DNA of 64,000 nucleotides from Cristatella mucedo (GCA_009760855.2 WPIO01000086.1:724501-788500), one strand, 5' to 3'. Shown: positions 13,050 to 25,241, counted from the first letter of the stretch. Notes: a model not told the origin generated them from the sequence alone. Translations and numbers: made by a program.

Positions 13050-13825
13050 ACGCTTTGCATTGGCTGCAAAGGAAACCTTTGACTATCTATTTCTATCTGG
13101 CAGATCTTTGGTGAGCTAAGTTTAGCGACAGACGAAAACATCGCCCAAAAAACTGTTTCAAGTCAGTTGAAGCTGCGAAGGCCCTCTCAGCACCTTCCTT
13201 GCGTCTGGTAGCCAGAAAAATCTTTTCGTTCGTGTAACCAGCTGAAAATTGGGTGGACCGATGGAAACGCTTAGTACGACCAGCTCGTCGAAATTAGTAC
13301 CATTGCGGTATAAGGTAGCCCGGTTACCTCTTCTCGGTAGTCTCTTCACGGCCGGCAAGGGCCTTGTGTAGCCACTCCTTTTGCTTTTCAAGCCACGACG
13401 AGCCTTTGGATTGCAATTGCAAGTGCCTTTACTGAAGAAGGCAAGCAAATTATCTTATCTTTTTTCAAGATGATTATAAACATCGCTTGTGAGCAGCCAG
13501 ATATTCGTCGCCAGCACTACTCGCTGGTTTCTAGGAGATGAATATTTCTTCTGAAGACGTCCATCTGTCGTGCAAAGATTGAGGAGGCATTTTTTTCTAA
13601 CCATTCAAACAAACAATTTCTACTTCACCTTCAGTTGGGGCAGATGACACCTCGACCGTTTGGCTAGATGACGAGGCTTCATTTGCTCTTCTAATAGGTG
13701 ATTCTGTGTGACTGACAATCTCCAGGTCTTACAATCTCCATGTGCTCTGAATTTAGGCATCGTCTTCGACATTTGTCTGAATTTTTCAAGCTTTGTGAAT
13801 AAGACTGTTTTCGGAGCTAGCTACT
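13050..13825. other. No recognised gene
   Basis: A 96-codon open frame on the minus strand (13448-13158) has no recognised domain and no supporting splice sites. Confidence 0.3.
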
Positions 13826-13829
13826 ACAA

Positions 13830-14092
13830 TAATAATAATAATAATGCACTTGATAAAGCACCCTCAGAGAACTCAATCTCTCTCTTGGCGCTTTACATTT
13901 GCTGCAAAGGAAAATGAAATTGAATGGTGAGTAATATTGCGCTTTATAAACGAACAAATGAATAACATGGTTAGGGGTGACATGCACAGGGTCAGCATGC
14001 AAATGTGGTTAGTGGCAGCATGCCCAGTGTCAGCACGCATAAGCACACGAAGGACGAATCACACGGACCCACTAAATGCTGTCCTAAATAGG
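13830..14092 (-). mobile_element. LINE A 3' UTR and tail, minus strand
   Basis: (AAT)n at 13828-13845, then the inverted hairpin tail (GCACTTGATAAAGCACCCTC ... GGCGCTTTACATTTGCTGC) and the UTR with CATGCACAGGGTCAGCATGC. It stops at about 14092 at the end of the ORF region. Confidence 0.8.
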
Positions 14093-14099
14093 TCAAATC

Positions 14100-14600
14100 C
14101 CTAAGATTAACAATTGTCTTCCACTTTGGCTTGAGAAAAATGTAAATAGCTCCGTAGTTCTGCCTTGGCTAGATTATTGCAATTCCTTTTGGCAAAGCTA
14201 TTAAAAGAAGTCACTAGGCAGCAACTGCCGAAACCTGGGCTTCCTTACTGTACTATTTAAAAAACACAATCAACAAAGAAAATAATGGCCCTTCTGGAAA
14301 CCGACCGTAGACGTGCTCTTAAAGGTTCGTAGCTCAAACTTCAGATGTTGAACACAGTTCATACTCTTACCTGCAAGACCCGTCATGGCTTGGCTTCTCC
14401 ATACCTAGCTGACCTGAACCATGACTCCATACCTAGCTGACCATGAGAATGTCGCCCGTTGCTCGAATATAATAAAATAGGGCCCATCCAGCCTCACCGC
14501 TGAAAACTCTTGCCGGAGATGCTTTATGGAACCAAGATGACATCGGTTGAGAAAAGCAGTTTAGATGACCCAATTTTTATTAGAGAGCTAGGCGAGGTTT
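14100..14600 (+). mobile_element. Degraded LINE RT-downstream region (family uncertain)
   Basis: Frameshifted fragments still show a WLDYCNS-like motif near 14165 and CKTRHGLASPYLADL-like wording near 14370-14410, with a 20 bp local duplication (CCATACCTAGCTGACC). It is related to but distinct from families A and B. Confidence 0.45.
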
Positions 14601-14689
14601 GCTGAACCCCTCCCTAGTCGTAACAATTGTTCTGCTACAACTTTCCTGCTTACTCTTTACTCGTGGAGTCTCCGGGGCACTGTGGGACG

Positions 14690-15165
14690 GACCGAGCATC
14701 ATTATAACGTTTATCCCCACCAGGCCAAGCATCGTGCCACCCGCTTTTCCGAATCCAACAGTTTACCAATACCTCGTACAAACCTCAAAGCTTTTGGAGA
14801 CCGTGCATTTAGCTCGTATGCTCCCAAAGCCTGGAACTCACTACCGACTTGCGTCAGAACATCTCCTAACTTGACAACAGTTAAAAAGAACTAAAAAACA
14901 CACCTATTTAGGACAGCATTTAGTGGGTCCCTGTGATTCGTCCCTCATGTGCTTATGCGTGCTGACACTGTGCATGCTGCCACTAACCACATTTGCATGC
15001 TGACCCTGTGCATGTCACACCTAACCGTGTTATTCATGTTGTTTATCAAGCATCATATTACTCACCTTTCAATTGCGTTTCGCTTTGCAGCAAATGTAAA
15101 GCGCCTAGAAAGAGATTGAGTTCTCTGAGGGTTCTTTATCCAGTGCACTATTATCATTATTATAG
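14690..15165 (+). mobile_element. LINE A 3' end, plus strand (left arm of inverted pair)
   Basis: Begins near CAGGCCAAGCATCGTGCCAC and carries the end of the ORF ([20 protein letters not shown]), the UTR, and the hairpin tail ending in an ATTATC/ATTATT run. It faces the minus copy starting at 15176 tail-to-tail. Confidence 0.85.
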
Positions 15166-15175
15166 TTATGATAAT

Positions 15176-16420
15176 AATAATAATATTGCACTTGATAAAG
15201 CACCCTCAGAGAACTTAATCTCTTTCTAGGCGCTTTACATTTGCTGCAAAGTGATATGCAATTGAGCAGTAAGTAAAATCATGCTTTAAAAACAAACAAT
15301 ATAAATAATATGGTTAGGGTGACATGCACAGGGTCAGCATGCAAATGTGGTTAGTGGCAGCATGCACAGTGTCAGCACACATAAGCACATCAAGGACGAA
15401 TCACAGGGACCCACTAAATTCTGTCCTAAATAGGTGTGTTTTTAAGTTTTTTTTAAATGTCGTCAGGTCATGGGATGTTCTGACGCAGGTCGGGAGGGAG
15501 TTCCTGGCTTTGGGAGCATACGAACTAAATGCACGGTCTCCAAAGGATTTAAGGTTTGTACGAGGTATTTCCAGACTGCTGGATTCCGAAAAGTGGGTGG
15601 TACGATGCTTGGCCTGATGGGGTAGTATATCTGACAGATAGGCTGGAGCCATAGAATAAAGAGACCTAAAAGTGAGTGACAAAACCTTGAAGTCAATCCG
15701 TTGCCTCACTGGTAGCCAGTGCAGGTCGGCGAGAAGTGGAGTAACGTGGCAACTGTGACGCTCACGACAGACAAGCCTAGCTGCAGAGTTTTGTACCAGC
15801 TGCAATCGCCTGATCGCACATGCTGGTAGGCCAGTAAGCAGTGAGTTGCAGAAGTCGAGACGAGATGTCACGAATGCATGGACCAACTTAGATGTGGTAT
15901 CTTTATCTAAACAAGCCTGAATTTTAGCAATGTTATGAAGCTGAAAATAGGCAGATTTGACTGTGGAGCTGATATGGTCGTCTAACGAGAGGTCGCTTTG
16001 GAATATGACACCTAGATTTCGAGCTGATTCAACTGCAGATATGCTGGCAGAGCCAATTTTGAAAGTCAGCCTTTCCAATTTCTGAATCACACTGGGTTTG
16101 CCCATAACTATGAAGTTAGTTTTATCATCGTTTAGTTTTAGAAAATTTGCTGCCATCCATGTGTGGATGTCATCAATGCATGCAGCAAGTGAGTTGAGAG
16201 AATTTGAGGTGCTCGAAGGCTGGGAGGGATCAAAGCAAAGGTACAACTGAGTGTCATCCGCATGGAAGTGAAAGCCTAGATTGTGCTTGGCAATCACATC
16301 AGCAAGAGGCAGAGTATAAACCGTGAAAAGAACCGGACCTAGCACGGAACCCTGAGGTACTCCATATTTTAGAGGTACTTCAGATGATCTTTGTCCATTC
16401 ACGTCAATACTCTGGAGTCT
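15176..16420 (-). mobile_element. LINE A, 5'-truncated, with long intact 3' ORF
   Basis: The minus-strand frame 16402-15401 (333 codons) is uninterrupted. It starts in the RT palm ([18 protein letters not shown]), has F-H-F-H-A-D-D-T-Q-L-Y (H in place of the usual Y before ADD), then LKLNDDKT, the RT thumb-like [39 protein letters not shown] and the W/R-N-S-L-P end. The 3' UTR and (AAT)n tail are at 15176-15400. Endonuclease and RT N-terminus are absent. Confidence 0.88.
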
Positions 16421-16439
16421 CCCACTGATAGTTGATGTT

Positions 16440-17310
16440 GAGTCAATTGCACACGCCTAGGTCCAGACTCATTGACGGAAAACTCTATGCCACATTGACA
16501 GTAATCGCATGCCAGCTTGAACAAATTAAGTCGACCTACGTAAGACATTGATATTGGCAAGCTATATTCATTGAATATTTGTCCATATTTAGCCCTATTT
16601 AGCATTACAACTTCTTGCCTGTGGCCTTTAGATTAGTTTTTGAGAAAATTACATTGCCCACTAACCAACTAACGTTCTTTGAAAGCTTAATCGTCCACGT
16701 CTTTCCAACAACAGTGCGTTGAGGACTAACTTGCACTGAAGCATTGTTTCAAAAATTGGTGCACGTCGGGAGAAGCAGGCTCTTGCAGACCTGGCATTGT
16801 GATACTGGGGACTATTAGGTGGCCAAGAAGCAGTCGAGTTTTTTCACCAATCTGGAATGCATTTAGAGAGCCAAACCCATGAAAATTACATTGGCTAGGC
16901 AAACTTCTCACGTCTTCATTAATAAAGTGCGGTAATTAATAGAAATAATACTAAGAGTAGTATTAAGTCTTTGTAATATCACCGATAGAGAGTTTTATCG
17001 GTATAGACGCTTAACAGCTGGCCGCAAGAGAAGCAACAATGAGCGTTTATTATAGCAAACAGATCGTGTAAAGCTAGCAATAGTCTCAGGTGAACACTTT
17101 CAAATAGCCTATAAGATGAAATGGGCTGCCCTTGATATTTGAGCTATAGGTACAATGCGATGAGAGACGAAGAGGAATAGAGAACCCAGAAGAGAAGACT
17201 ATAGACGCAAAGAGAACGAGATTTAAAGAGATGCAGCTTGATGAGATGAGTTGCAGCAGAGATGCTTGAAAATTAATAAGCTACCGAGAAGATCCAGTAC
17301 TCTTTTCCAG
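16440..17310. other. No recognised gene
   Basis: AT-rich. Nothing beyond short open frames. Confidence 0.35.
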
Positions 17311-17311
17311 C

Positions 17312-17395
17312 ATATGTAAAGCGCCTAGAAAGAGATTGAGTTCTTTGAGGGCGCTATATCAAGTGTCTTATTATTAGTAGCAGTAGTTGTAGTAT
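17312..17395 (+). mobile_element. LINE A 3' tail only
   Basis: CATATGTAAAGCGCCTAGAA, the GATTGAGTTCTTTGAGGGCGC arm and ATTATTAGTAG. Almost no LINE body lies upstream, so it could be the tail of a SINE or a very short insertion. Confidence 0.7.
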
Positions 17396-18020
17396 CAGTA
17401 GAGAGTGAGAAAGAAGTGACAGATGGAAGAAGCTGGAGAGATCAAGAGGGATAAAGAGATCAGCAAAGCGAGGGACGATAGTGAGAGATTGTGGAGACCC
17501 GAGATACGAACGTGTGATAGAGAGAAGGTATAGAGCGGCGTACAATCAGAGCGAAGGGTGCAAAAAAGCCTGATGAGGACAGCGAGCAAAAGATTGGCAG
17601 ATATGATGCAAAAAAGCGGTGGATTTATTGACAAATAAAGCAAGAAAGAGAGAAAGAGCGAGGGATTGGGGTAGCGATGCAGGGAAACCGATGGAGAATT
17701 TTAAAGGAAGAAGGTTGAGAAAATGATAGAGAGATCGAGGGATGGAGAGAGCAAGTGAGATAACGACCATGAAGGTCAGAAATAGAGAAATCGAGCTAGG
17801 GAAAATTCCTGTACAACTACGCCAAGAGAGCAAATGAGAGAGAGAGAGAGAGAGAGAGACAAAAAGAGTGATACTACAACGGAGAGATTTAGAAAGAGAG
17901 GGAGAGAGAGAGAAACTCTGATGATGAGGTCGAAGGTTTCGAAAAACGTAGCAAATAAATAGTGATAAACAGAGTGAAAAAAGAGCGAGAGTTAGGGTGG
18001 GTAGAGAGCGATAGAAAGAG
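17396..18020 (+). repeat. Purine-rich GA tract region
   Basis: About 620 bp with the plus strand mostly G and A (GAGAGA, AAAGAG, GGGATAGAG words) and a pure (GA)n at 17830-17860. The open frames on the minus strand are L/S-rich artefacts. Confidence 0.7.
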
Positions 18021-18441
18021 CGGAGGAAATCGTGCTTTTTTCAGTGAGAAAAATAACTGTACACTATTAATCCAGCTTTTTCGAGCCTTTCGCTGACCTA
18101 ACTGAACGTCTTGCTAATGCATGACACAAAGGCAAACGAATTCAAACTTATTAAAGGCTCATTTACGGATAATTGCCCATCTATCGACCGTCCCAAAGAA
18201 CACCTGAGATTCTCATTACTTTTCCGATTTAGAGTATACGACTTCTAAATCTACACCGAGTCCTACAAGTATGAATAAAGTCTCCGGCATACTTTGTTCA
18301 GTACATATATTTATGCATGCTCGAGTAATTGAATAGGTACTTTATAATCACCTTTCTGCTAAGTAAATAACCCCATGAATGTTAGGCCTGTATCGTGATT
18401 AACAACTGGTGCTTGCATCAAACCTGTAGCTAACCACTTAC

Positions 18442-18472
18442 CTTTTGGATCGTACGCAGGTGGGCCAGACAT
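18442..18472 (-). CDS. First coding exon of an unnamed PPxY/Pro-Gln-rich protein (tentative)
   Basis: On the minus strand an ATG (complement of 18470-18472, A at -3) opens M-S-G-P-P-A-Y-D-P-K and runs into a strong donor, AAAAG|GTAAGT, ending at 18442 with 1 nt of a glycine codon. The exon probably extends upstream as 5' UTR to about 18544, where a TGTCAG acceptor-like site lies. The next candidate exon, 6375-6206, supplies the missing two nt in phase. The PPAY motif fits WW/NEDD4-type binding. Such N-termini occur in LITAF, BRI3, scramblase and annexin proteins, so the family is open. Confidence 0.4.
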
Positions 18473-18973
18473 TTCACCGAGAGCCGGATAGAAGAGCAGA
18501 ATGATGGGACGCACTGGTGTAGTTCCTTCTGGTGCTTGCAACCTCTGACAGATGCAGGGGTTCTGGCATATTTATGAGCGTCCGCGTCGATGTTAATAAG
18601 AGACGATCGAGATAAATGCTGACTGATAAGATCGTCACACCCTTAACCACGGCCACAGAGCGTGATATGGCGTTCTTTCGGGTATTGACAGAGGGGAGGT
18701 AGTGAATGACAGTAATGGGCCATAGATATTTATGCATATGGAAGCGCTAAGATATGGGTGCTCGTGTTGATAGAGAGGTTTAAGCATCTGTGCATATCAG
18801 TCTAGGTTTGTAAAATTTATGGGCATACTACTTTTGATAACTCTTGCACTGGCAAAACTAAATAGCTTGTGGGCGTGTCAACCCCGTCACGTGGTTTCGC
18901 CCCCCCAGCCGATGTTCCGTTCGCCCAATGGTCGAGCTCCTTGCCGGCACGTGACGCGTTCCTTGCCGCACAT

Positions 18974-19168
18974 TTCACTTTCTGCCTGTGCGTCGGCCTT
19001 CACGCACGCTATCCACTCTCTTCTCTCTCTTAACACCTCGTGCTCCGGAGCAGCACGCACGACGGCTGCTAGATCACATAATACAGCCGTTGTCGACAAC
19101 GCCACGACTCGCTTATGGGAGCTTCGCTCTACGTCGCGCCGCCATCGCACGCCCGCTAGCCCCTACAA
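18974..19168 (+). repeat. Direct repeat copy 1 (about 195 bp), LTR-like
   Basis: Copy 1 of a GC-rich sequence that recurs 410 bp downstream, starting TTCACTTTCTGCCTGTGCG and ending CCCCTACAA. Immediately after it comes ATTGGTGAACC, which resembles the primer-binding leader that follows the 5' LTR of many Gypsy elements. Confidence 0.6.
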
Positions 19169-19383
19169 ATTGGTGAACCTGAGGATTGACTCGATCAAGC
19201 AACCTAACTCTACTACAAACTCAGCGACAATCCAACAACCACCGACTGGTACGTTACGCCCTTCACTACTAAACCGCCACTCGGTGGTCGTCGGCAACGC
19301 TCCCCTCCACGTGTGTGCTGTCGGCTACGTCTCAACGCCGCCGCTGACCAGGCGCTGTTCGGCTCCGACTACGCCGCCAGTAC

Positions 19384-19579
19384 TTCACTTTCTGCCTGTG
19401 CGTCGGCCTGCACGAACGCTATCCACTCTCTTCTCTCTATCAACACCACGTGGTCTGGAGCAGCACGCGCGACGGCTGCTACATCACATAATAAAGCCGT
19501 TGTCGACAACGCCACGGCTCGCTTGTGGGAGCTTTGCTCTCCGTCGCGAAGCCATCGAAAAGCCCGCGAGCCCCTACAA
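19384..19579 (+). repeat. Direct repeat copy 2 (about 196 bp)
   Basis: Closely similar to 18974-19168 by eye, with scattered substitutions and one indel. It ends CCCCTACAAG. The 215 bp between copies is too short for gag-pol, so a miniature (TRIM-like) LTR element or a plain duplication are both possible. Confidence 0.6.
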
Positions 19580-20050
19580 GCTCATTTATAATGAGCCCTG
19601 TGAGAACTGGATCTCTATCACAGGACTTATCATATGCCTCAGGGCTTTTCCAATGACCTCGGTCGTCCAAGGTTATCAAATTGACCTCGGTAAGCAAAAG
19701 TGATTCCCTCTACCCTTGAGCCAGGCCAGGGTGGTTTAAGTAACTGCAGTGACTTTTGAGTTTTATTGAGGATAATAAGACAAAAATAATTATATAGTTC
19801 TTTGCGATGGATCAGTAAGCTTTGTGTAATAGTAAAGTGTCATTTCACGGTATGCTCTTGACTATGACGTATGAGAACGTTCCAAGAGCTGCACCTCCGG
19901 ATAAATGCATGCAATAGATACAGAATCGCTTATGCTCCACTTCACACACAGCTATCGACTTTCAAGGATGAAACTTTTCTGTTGTTGAGCAGGTATTGCA
20001 GCCACATGTCTCATGAATTCCTTGACGCTCAGCCTTACGTGTGTCTACTT
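19580..20050. other. No recognised gene
   Basis: Nothing supported. Confidence 0.3.
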
Positions 20051-20053
20051 TAT

Positions 20054-22430
20054 AATAATAATAATAATAATGCACTTGATCAGCCGCCCTCAGAGAACTC
20101 AATCTCTTTCTAGGCACTTTGCATTTGCTGCAAAGGGACATGCAATTGAATGGTGAATAATATTATGCTTGATAAACAAACAAAATGAATAACATGGTTA
20201 GGAATAACATGCACAGGGTCAGCTTGCAAATGTGGCTAGTGGCAGCTTGCAGTGTCAGCACGCATGAGCACATGAGGGACGAATCACAGGGACCCACTAA
20301 ATGCTGTCCTAAATAGGGATTTTTAAGTTCTTTTTAAATGTGGTCAAGTCAGGAGATGTTCTGACCCAGGTCTGGAGGAAGTTCCAGGGTTTTGGGAGCA
20401 TACTAACTAAATGCATGGTCTCCGAAGGCTTTAAGGTTTGTACGAGGTATTGGTAGACTGTTGGATTCCGAAAAGCCGGTGGTACGATGCTTCGCCTGGT
20501 GGGGGAGTAGATCTGAGAGATAGGCTGGAGCCAGAGAATGAAGTGACCTAACAGTGAGCGACCAAACCTTGAATGCAATGCATTGCTTGACTAGTAGCCA
20601 GTGCAGGTCGGCGAGAAGTGGTGTGATGTGGCCACTGCCACGATTGGGACATACAAGCCTAGCTGCACAGCGTTGCACGAGCTGCAATCGCCTGATTGCA
20701 CATGCCGGTAGGCCAGTAAGCAGCAAGTTACAGAAATCATGTCGGTACATCATAAATGCATGGACGAATTCAGACGTGGTATCCTTATCTAAACAAGCCC
20801 GAATTTTAGCAATGTTATGTAGCTGAAAGTAGGCAGATTTGACTGTGGAGCTGATATGGTCGTCTAACGAGAGGTCATTTTGGAACATGACACCTAGATT
20901 TCGAGCTGATTCAACTGGAGATATGCTGGCAGAGCCAATTTTAGCGTAAACCTTTCCAATTTCTGAATCACACTGGGTTTGCCCATAACTAGCAAGTTTT
21001 AAGTTAGTTTATATCATATATCATCGTTTATAATTTTAGGAAATTTGATGCCATCCATGTGTGGATGTCATCAATACATGCAGCAAGTGAGTTGAGAGAA
21101 TTTGAGGCGCTCGAAGGCTTGGAGGGATCAAAGCGAAGTTACAACTGAGTGACATCCGCATAGAAGTGAAAGCCTAGATTGTGCTTGGCAATCGCATCAG
21201 CAAGAGGGAGAGTATAAACCGTGAAAAGAACCGGACCAAGAACGGAGCCCTGAGGTACTCCATATTTCAGAGGTAATTCAGATGATCTTTGTCCATTCAC
21301 GTCAATACTCTATAATCTCCTACTGTGATTGGACCTGAACCACTGCAGAGCAGTGCCAGTGATGCCCAGGCGAGATTAGATGCGCTCTAGAAGAACTTGG
21401 TGATCGATAGTTTCAAAAGCTGCCGAAAGATCGAGCAAAACAAGCAGAGACACTCTACCCATGTTCGCATTCCTAAGTAGGTCATTGTATACCCTAAGCA
21501 ATGCTGACGCTGTGGAGTGATTAGCTCTAAGGCCAGACTGGAACTTACTAGCAAGGTTTTACGTTTCGATATATGAGTTTAGCTGGTCTGCCACGACCCG
21601 TTCCATTGTCTTTGATAGGAATGGTCGAAGGGTGACTGGACGGTAGTCGCTCAAGTGCTCTTGGACTAGTGTCGCTTTCTTGAGAAGTGGCCTGACTACA
21701 GCTTTTTTTAAGGTGCTGGGACATGACCTGAGGTTAATGACATAATAATGATGTTAGTTATATGCATGGCAGCAGAAGATCAATGCAACGTAGGAGCAGG
21801 ACAGTGGGAATAGGGTCCAGAGGACTTGTTGTCTTCTTTGATCGGGATGTGAACTTCAGGACGAGATCACTAGTGACCTGCTTAAATGCAGACATTGAGG
21901 TGTAGCCCGGAATCGGGGAACAGCATTCTAGGGGGATGTTGTCATCACAGGAATGGATTCCCTGATCTTGTCTATCTTCTGCACAAAGAATCGAGAGAAG
22001 CGATCGGCTAGATCATCACAAGGATCATCAGGTAAGGAGCTAACCTGGGAGCGGTTGAGGAGATGGTTTATCGTCGAAATCAATATTTTTGGATTGTGCA
22101 TCGGTGATTCATCAATGTATTTATAGAAGCTAGACTTGGCCTTTGCTAGGATCGATTGGTACGACCTAAATTAGTCTTCATATGCCTGTCGATGGACAGT
22201 CAGTCCTGATCTTGTGAGTGCTTTTTCAAGCTTTCGCTTCGTAGACCTGGCTATGTTTAATGTCTGGTGTAAACCATAGGCCGTCTGGGAGAGGGTGCAC
22301 AGTATGCTTTGTCAGAGGTGCAAACTCGTCGAGCGTGTCAGCTAGTGTCATGTTGTAGTTATCTACCAATGATGACAGGTCGGAGGGAGGACTTTGCTAA
22401 CGGATCTGCTTTAGCTGTCACTCGATCAAA
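20054..22430 (-). mobile_element. LINE A, 5'-truncated, decayed ORF
   Basis: (AAT)n and hairpin tail at 20054-20125; 3' ORF pieces 20888-20309 ([35 protein letters not shown]); the RT palm region near 21150-21290 with the PQGS equivalent; the upstream RT in several broken frames to about 22430, where it reaches the endonuclease C-terminus. Many stops and frameshifts are present. Confidence 0.85.
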
Positions 22431-22459
22431 CGATACGGAGCGAAAAATCCTGATCCAGC

Positions 22460-23332
22460 TACTATAATAATAATTATAATAATAATATTGCACTTGATAA
22501 AGCGCCCTCAGAGAACTTAATCTCTTTCTAGGCGCTTTACATTTGCTGCAAAGTGATACGCAATAGAATAGTAAGTAAAATCATGCTTGAAAAACAAACA
22601 AAATGAATAACATGGTTAGGGGTTACATGCACTGGGTCAGCATGCAAATGTGGTTAGTGGCAGCATGAACAGTGTCAGCACGCATAAGCACATCGAGGAC
22701 GAATCACAAGAACCCACTAAATGCTGTCCTAAATAGGTATGTTTTTAAGTTTCTTTTAAATGTGGTCAGGTCAGGGGATGTTCTGATGCAGGTCGGGAGG
22801 GAGTTCCAGGCTGTGGGAGCATACGAGCTAAATGCACGGTCTCCAAAGGATTTATGGTTGGTACGAGGTATTTCTAGACTGTTGGATTCCGAAAAGCGAG
22901 TGGTACGATGCTTTGCCTGATGGGGTAGTATATCTGAAAGATAGGCTGGAGCCATAGAATGAAGAGACCTAAAAGTGAGCGACAAAACCTTGAAGTCAAT
23001 CCGTTGCCTGACTGGTAACCAGTGCAGGTCGGCGAGAAGTGGAGTAATGTGGCAGCTGCGACGCTCACGACAGACAAGCCTAGCTGCAGAGTTTTGCACC
23101 AGCTGCAATCGCCTAATCGCACATGCTGGTAGGCCAATAAGCAGTGAGTTGCAGAAGTCGAGACGAGATGTCACGAATGCATGGACCAACTTAGATGTGG
23201 TATCTTTATCTAAACAAGCCTGAGTTTTAGCAATGTTATGAAGCTGAAAATAGGCTGATTTGACTGTGGAGCTGATGTGGTCGTCTAACGAGAGGTCGCT
23301 TTGGAATATGACACCTAGATTTCGAGCTGCAT
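22460..23332 (-). mobile_element. LINE A, 5'-truncated, abutting the preceding copy
   Basis: (AAT)n at 22460-22488, hairpin tail and UTR, then an intact minus frame 23345-22704 (213 codons) from [11 protein letters not shown] through [20 protein letters not shown] and AWNSLPTC. Truncated at about 23332. Its tail starts exactly where the copy at 20054-22430 ends, giving a head-to-tail pair. Confidence 0.87.
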
Positions 23333-23334
23333 CT

Positions 23335-25240
23335 GGGATGACCAAATTCCATTATAAATGGCTGCAATGCTTAACCACGTTCACCCTACCGTATTTGCGT
23401 CCTAAGGTTCTCTACTGAAAAGGAATGAACTGTTCCTGTTCTTTGCTTATAGACCGTCTGCGACAGAAGCTTTGACTCCGAGGGCGTAATCAATACTTTT
23501 TGGAGAGATTTTCTTGAGTATATCACCACAGCATCTTCTCTTCTGCAGCAGACTTTGAGATGTGTATTCCACCTGTGCAGCCCTACTACTTCCTGGCTAC
23601 TCACATATTTGACTACCTTCCTCATTTCAAAGTGCTTTTCACGATCCCTTTGTAAAGATAGCTGGATTCTGTTGGCTTACGTCTGCTCACCTAAAGCCGC
23701 TTAGGCTTTAGGAGGGCCAAAGAAAACTCTCTATCTTCAAACCCATATATTTGATGTTGATTTTATTAACCGAAATTGAAATTAAATTTAGGCATGGTAC
23801 AAACTGATTTGCAGAAAATCGCAATCTGAATTGGGGCTCGGGATAAATAGGCAGCTTTCGCTGTTTTAAGCTCAGAAACCAACCGAAAACCTACGATCCC
23901 GGCAGTTTCCGTAAATTCACCTGTAAACCTGTTGAACACCAAGACCAAAGGGCTATATCATTTGCAAGAGAGCTAGCTTAAATAGCTACATAGCAATAGG
24001 ATTGTGCAATCGAATCCTATTCATACCGGGGTGTGCGGGAGGCGGTGGCTAAAGAGGAAAACCACAATCGCTTCTACTGATTGTGGTATGTTTAGGGGCT
24101 CACGCTTATCAGGGGCTACACTGATGTTGCGTGTCATCTTCGAAATTCACGTGCTATTTAGATAGTGATAAGCCGTAAGGGCTGGTCAACCCGTGCTGAG
24201 CACATGGCATAGGGTTCTTATCTATTGTGTAAGCCGTGCTGCGAGTGGTAGTTTAGTGGCTACAGCGGGACTTTGTAAGACAGTCGGATGGAATGATACA
24301 GGGGGATTAATGAAGCAGCCTGCTCTGGCGACGTGCACAGTTTGATGCATATAACGGTATTTACATTGTATGCTGCTTTCGGTTTTGTTCTCACTTCTTG
24401 TTACTCAATCCTTGAGCTGTGCGGCAGGCACAGGCTAAAGCTGAGTAGCTGGATGCACTTTCTATCGACCAATTCACAGTTAAAACAAGTCCTCTTTCCT
24501 CTTGTTCCTCATCTTGAATATTTATTTCCTTCCCCAAATCAACTCAATATTCGCTGTGATAAAGCCGTTTCGACGATCTTAGCCAAATAGACGAATCAGG
24601 TGGAATCCTGCAACGTTTAGCTGGGTAGTCTCTAACTATAGAGAGTGAAATCTCGACATCTCCTGAATTGATGAGATTTCAAAAAGAAGCTGAAAACCTA
24701 CTGGAGCTTTTTGGAATGCTCAGTCTAAATGTTTCTGTGCATTTCTATGTGCCCTGAAACTAAGCTTGCCATCGCTAACTGGTTGATAAGAGTTCTGTCC
24801 AACTCATGTAAAGTGCGTAAGCGGTGATATTTTTTATTAAAGTACTTTTTAAATGCGTTCTTTTAGTAGTATTTTTTAATTTTAGTTTTCAGTAGGGGCA
24901 ATCAATAAAAACTTGTTCTCATCGTTACTGGTTCCTAAATCGATTTGCTAAACGGTTTACGAAGCTCGATTCGAATAATTTGAGTATAAGCAACGCTCAA
25001 TAAGTATAATTGGCATATTTATTTATCAAGCTTGGTGAATGGCCTATTTGTAAATGCAAAATGCTCTTCGCAATCTGAGCAGTTCAAGACTTCAGAAAAT
25101 TATGCAAACCTAGCTATTTCAACGGCTACCTTCCATACTGTAAAAACATTACCGCTGAACCAGCATTTCACCAGCACAAGTTTTCTTACAGCTTTCTAAC
25201 CACCACTAATGCTACTAAAAAAATCACTTTCCATTCTTGT
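23335..25240. other. No recognised gene
   Basis: Unassigned sequence. A 30-60 bp stretch at 24790-24840 vaguely resembles a decayed LINE A tail. Near 24245-24275 a GTGGTAGTTTAGTGGCTA motif looks like a tRNA A-box but has no B-box partner. Confidence 0.3.
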
Positions 25241-25241
25241 A

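Larger units (their letters stand above)
18819..19703 (+). other. Long open frame across the direct repeats, probably not a gene
   Basis: A 294-codon frame runs through both repeat copies, so its peptide contains the same A-I-H-S-L-L-S-x-N-T segment once in frame and again in a shifted frame. No known domain; composition is S/T/R/P-rich. GC-rich repeat DNA explains the openness. Confidence 0.2.

Noticed and set aside
18819-19703. 294-codon protein-coding gene
   Set aside because: The frame spans two direct repeat copies in GC-rich DNA, has no domain, and the repeat is read in different frames.
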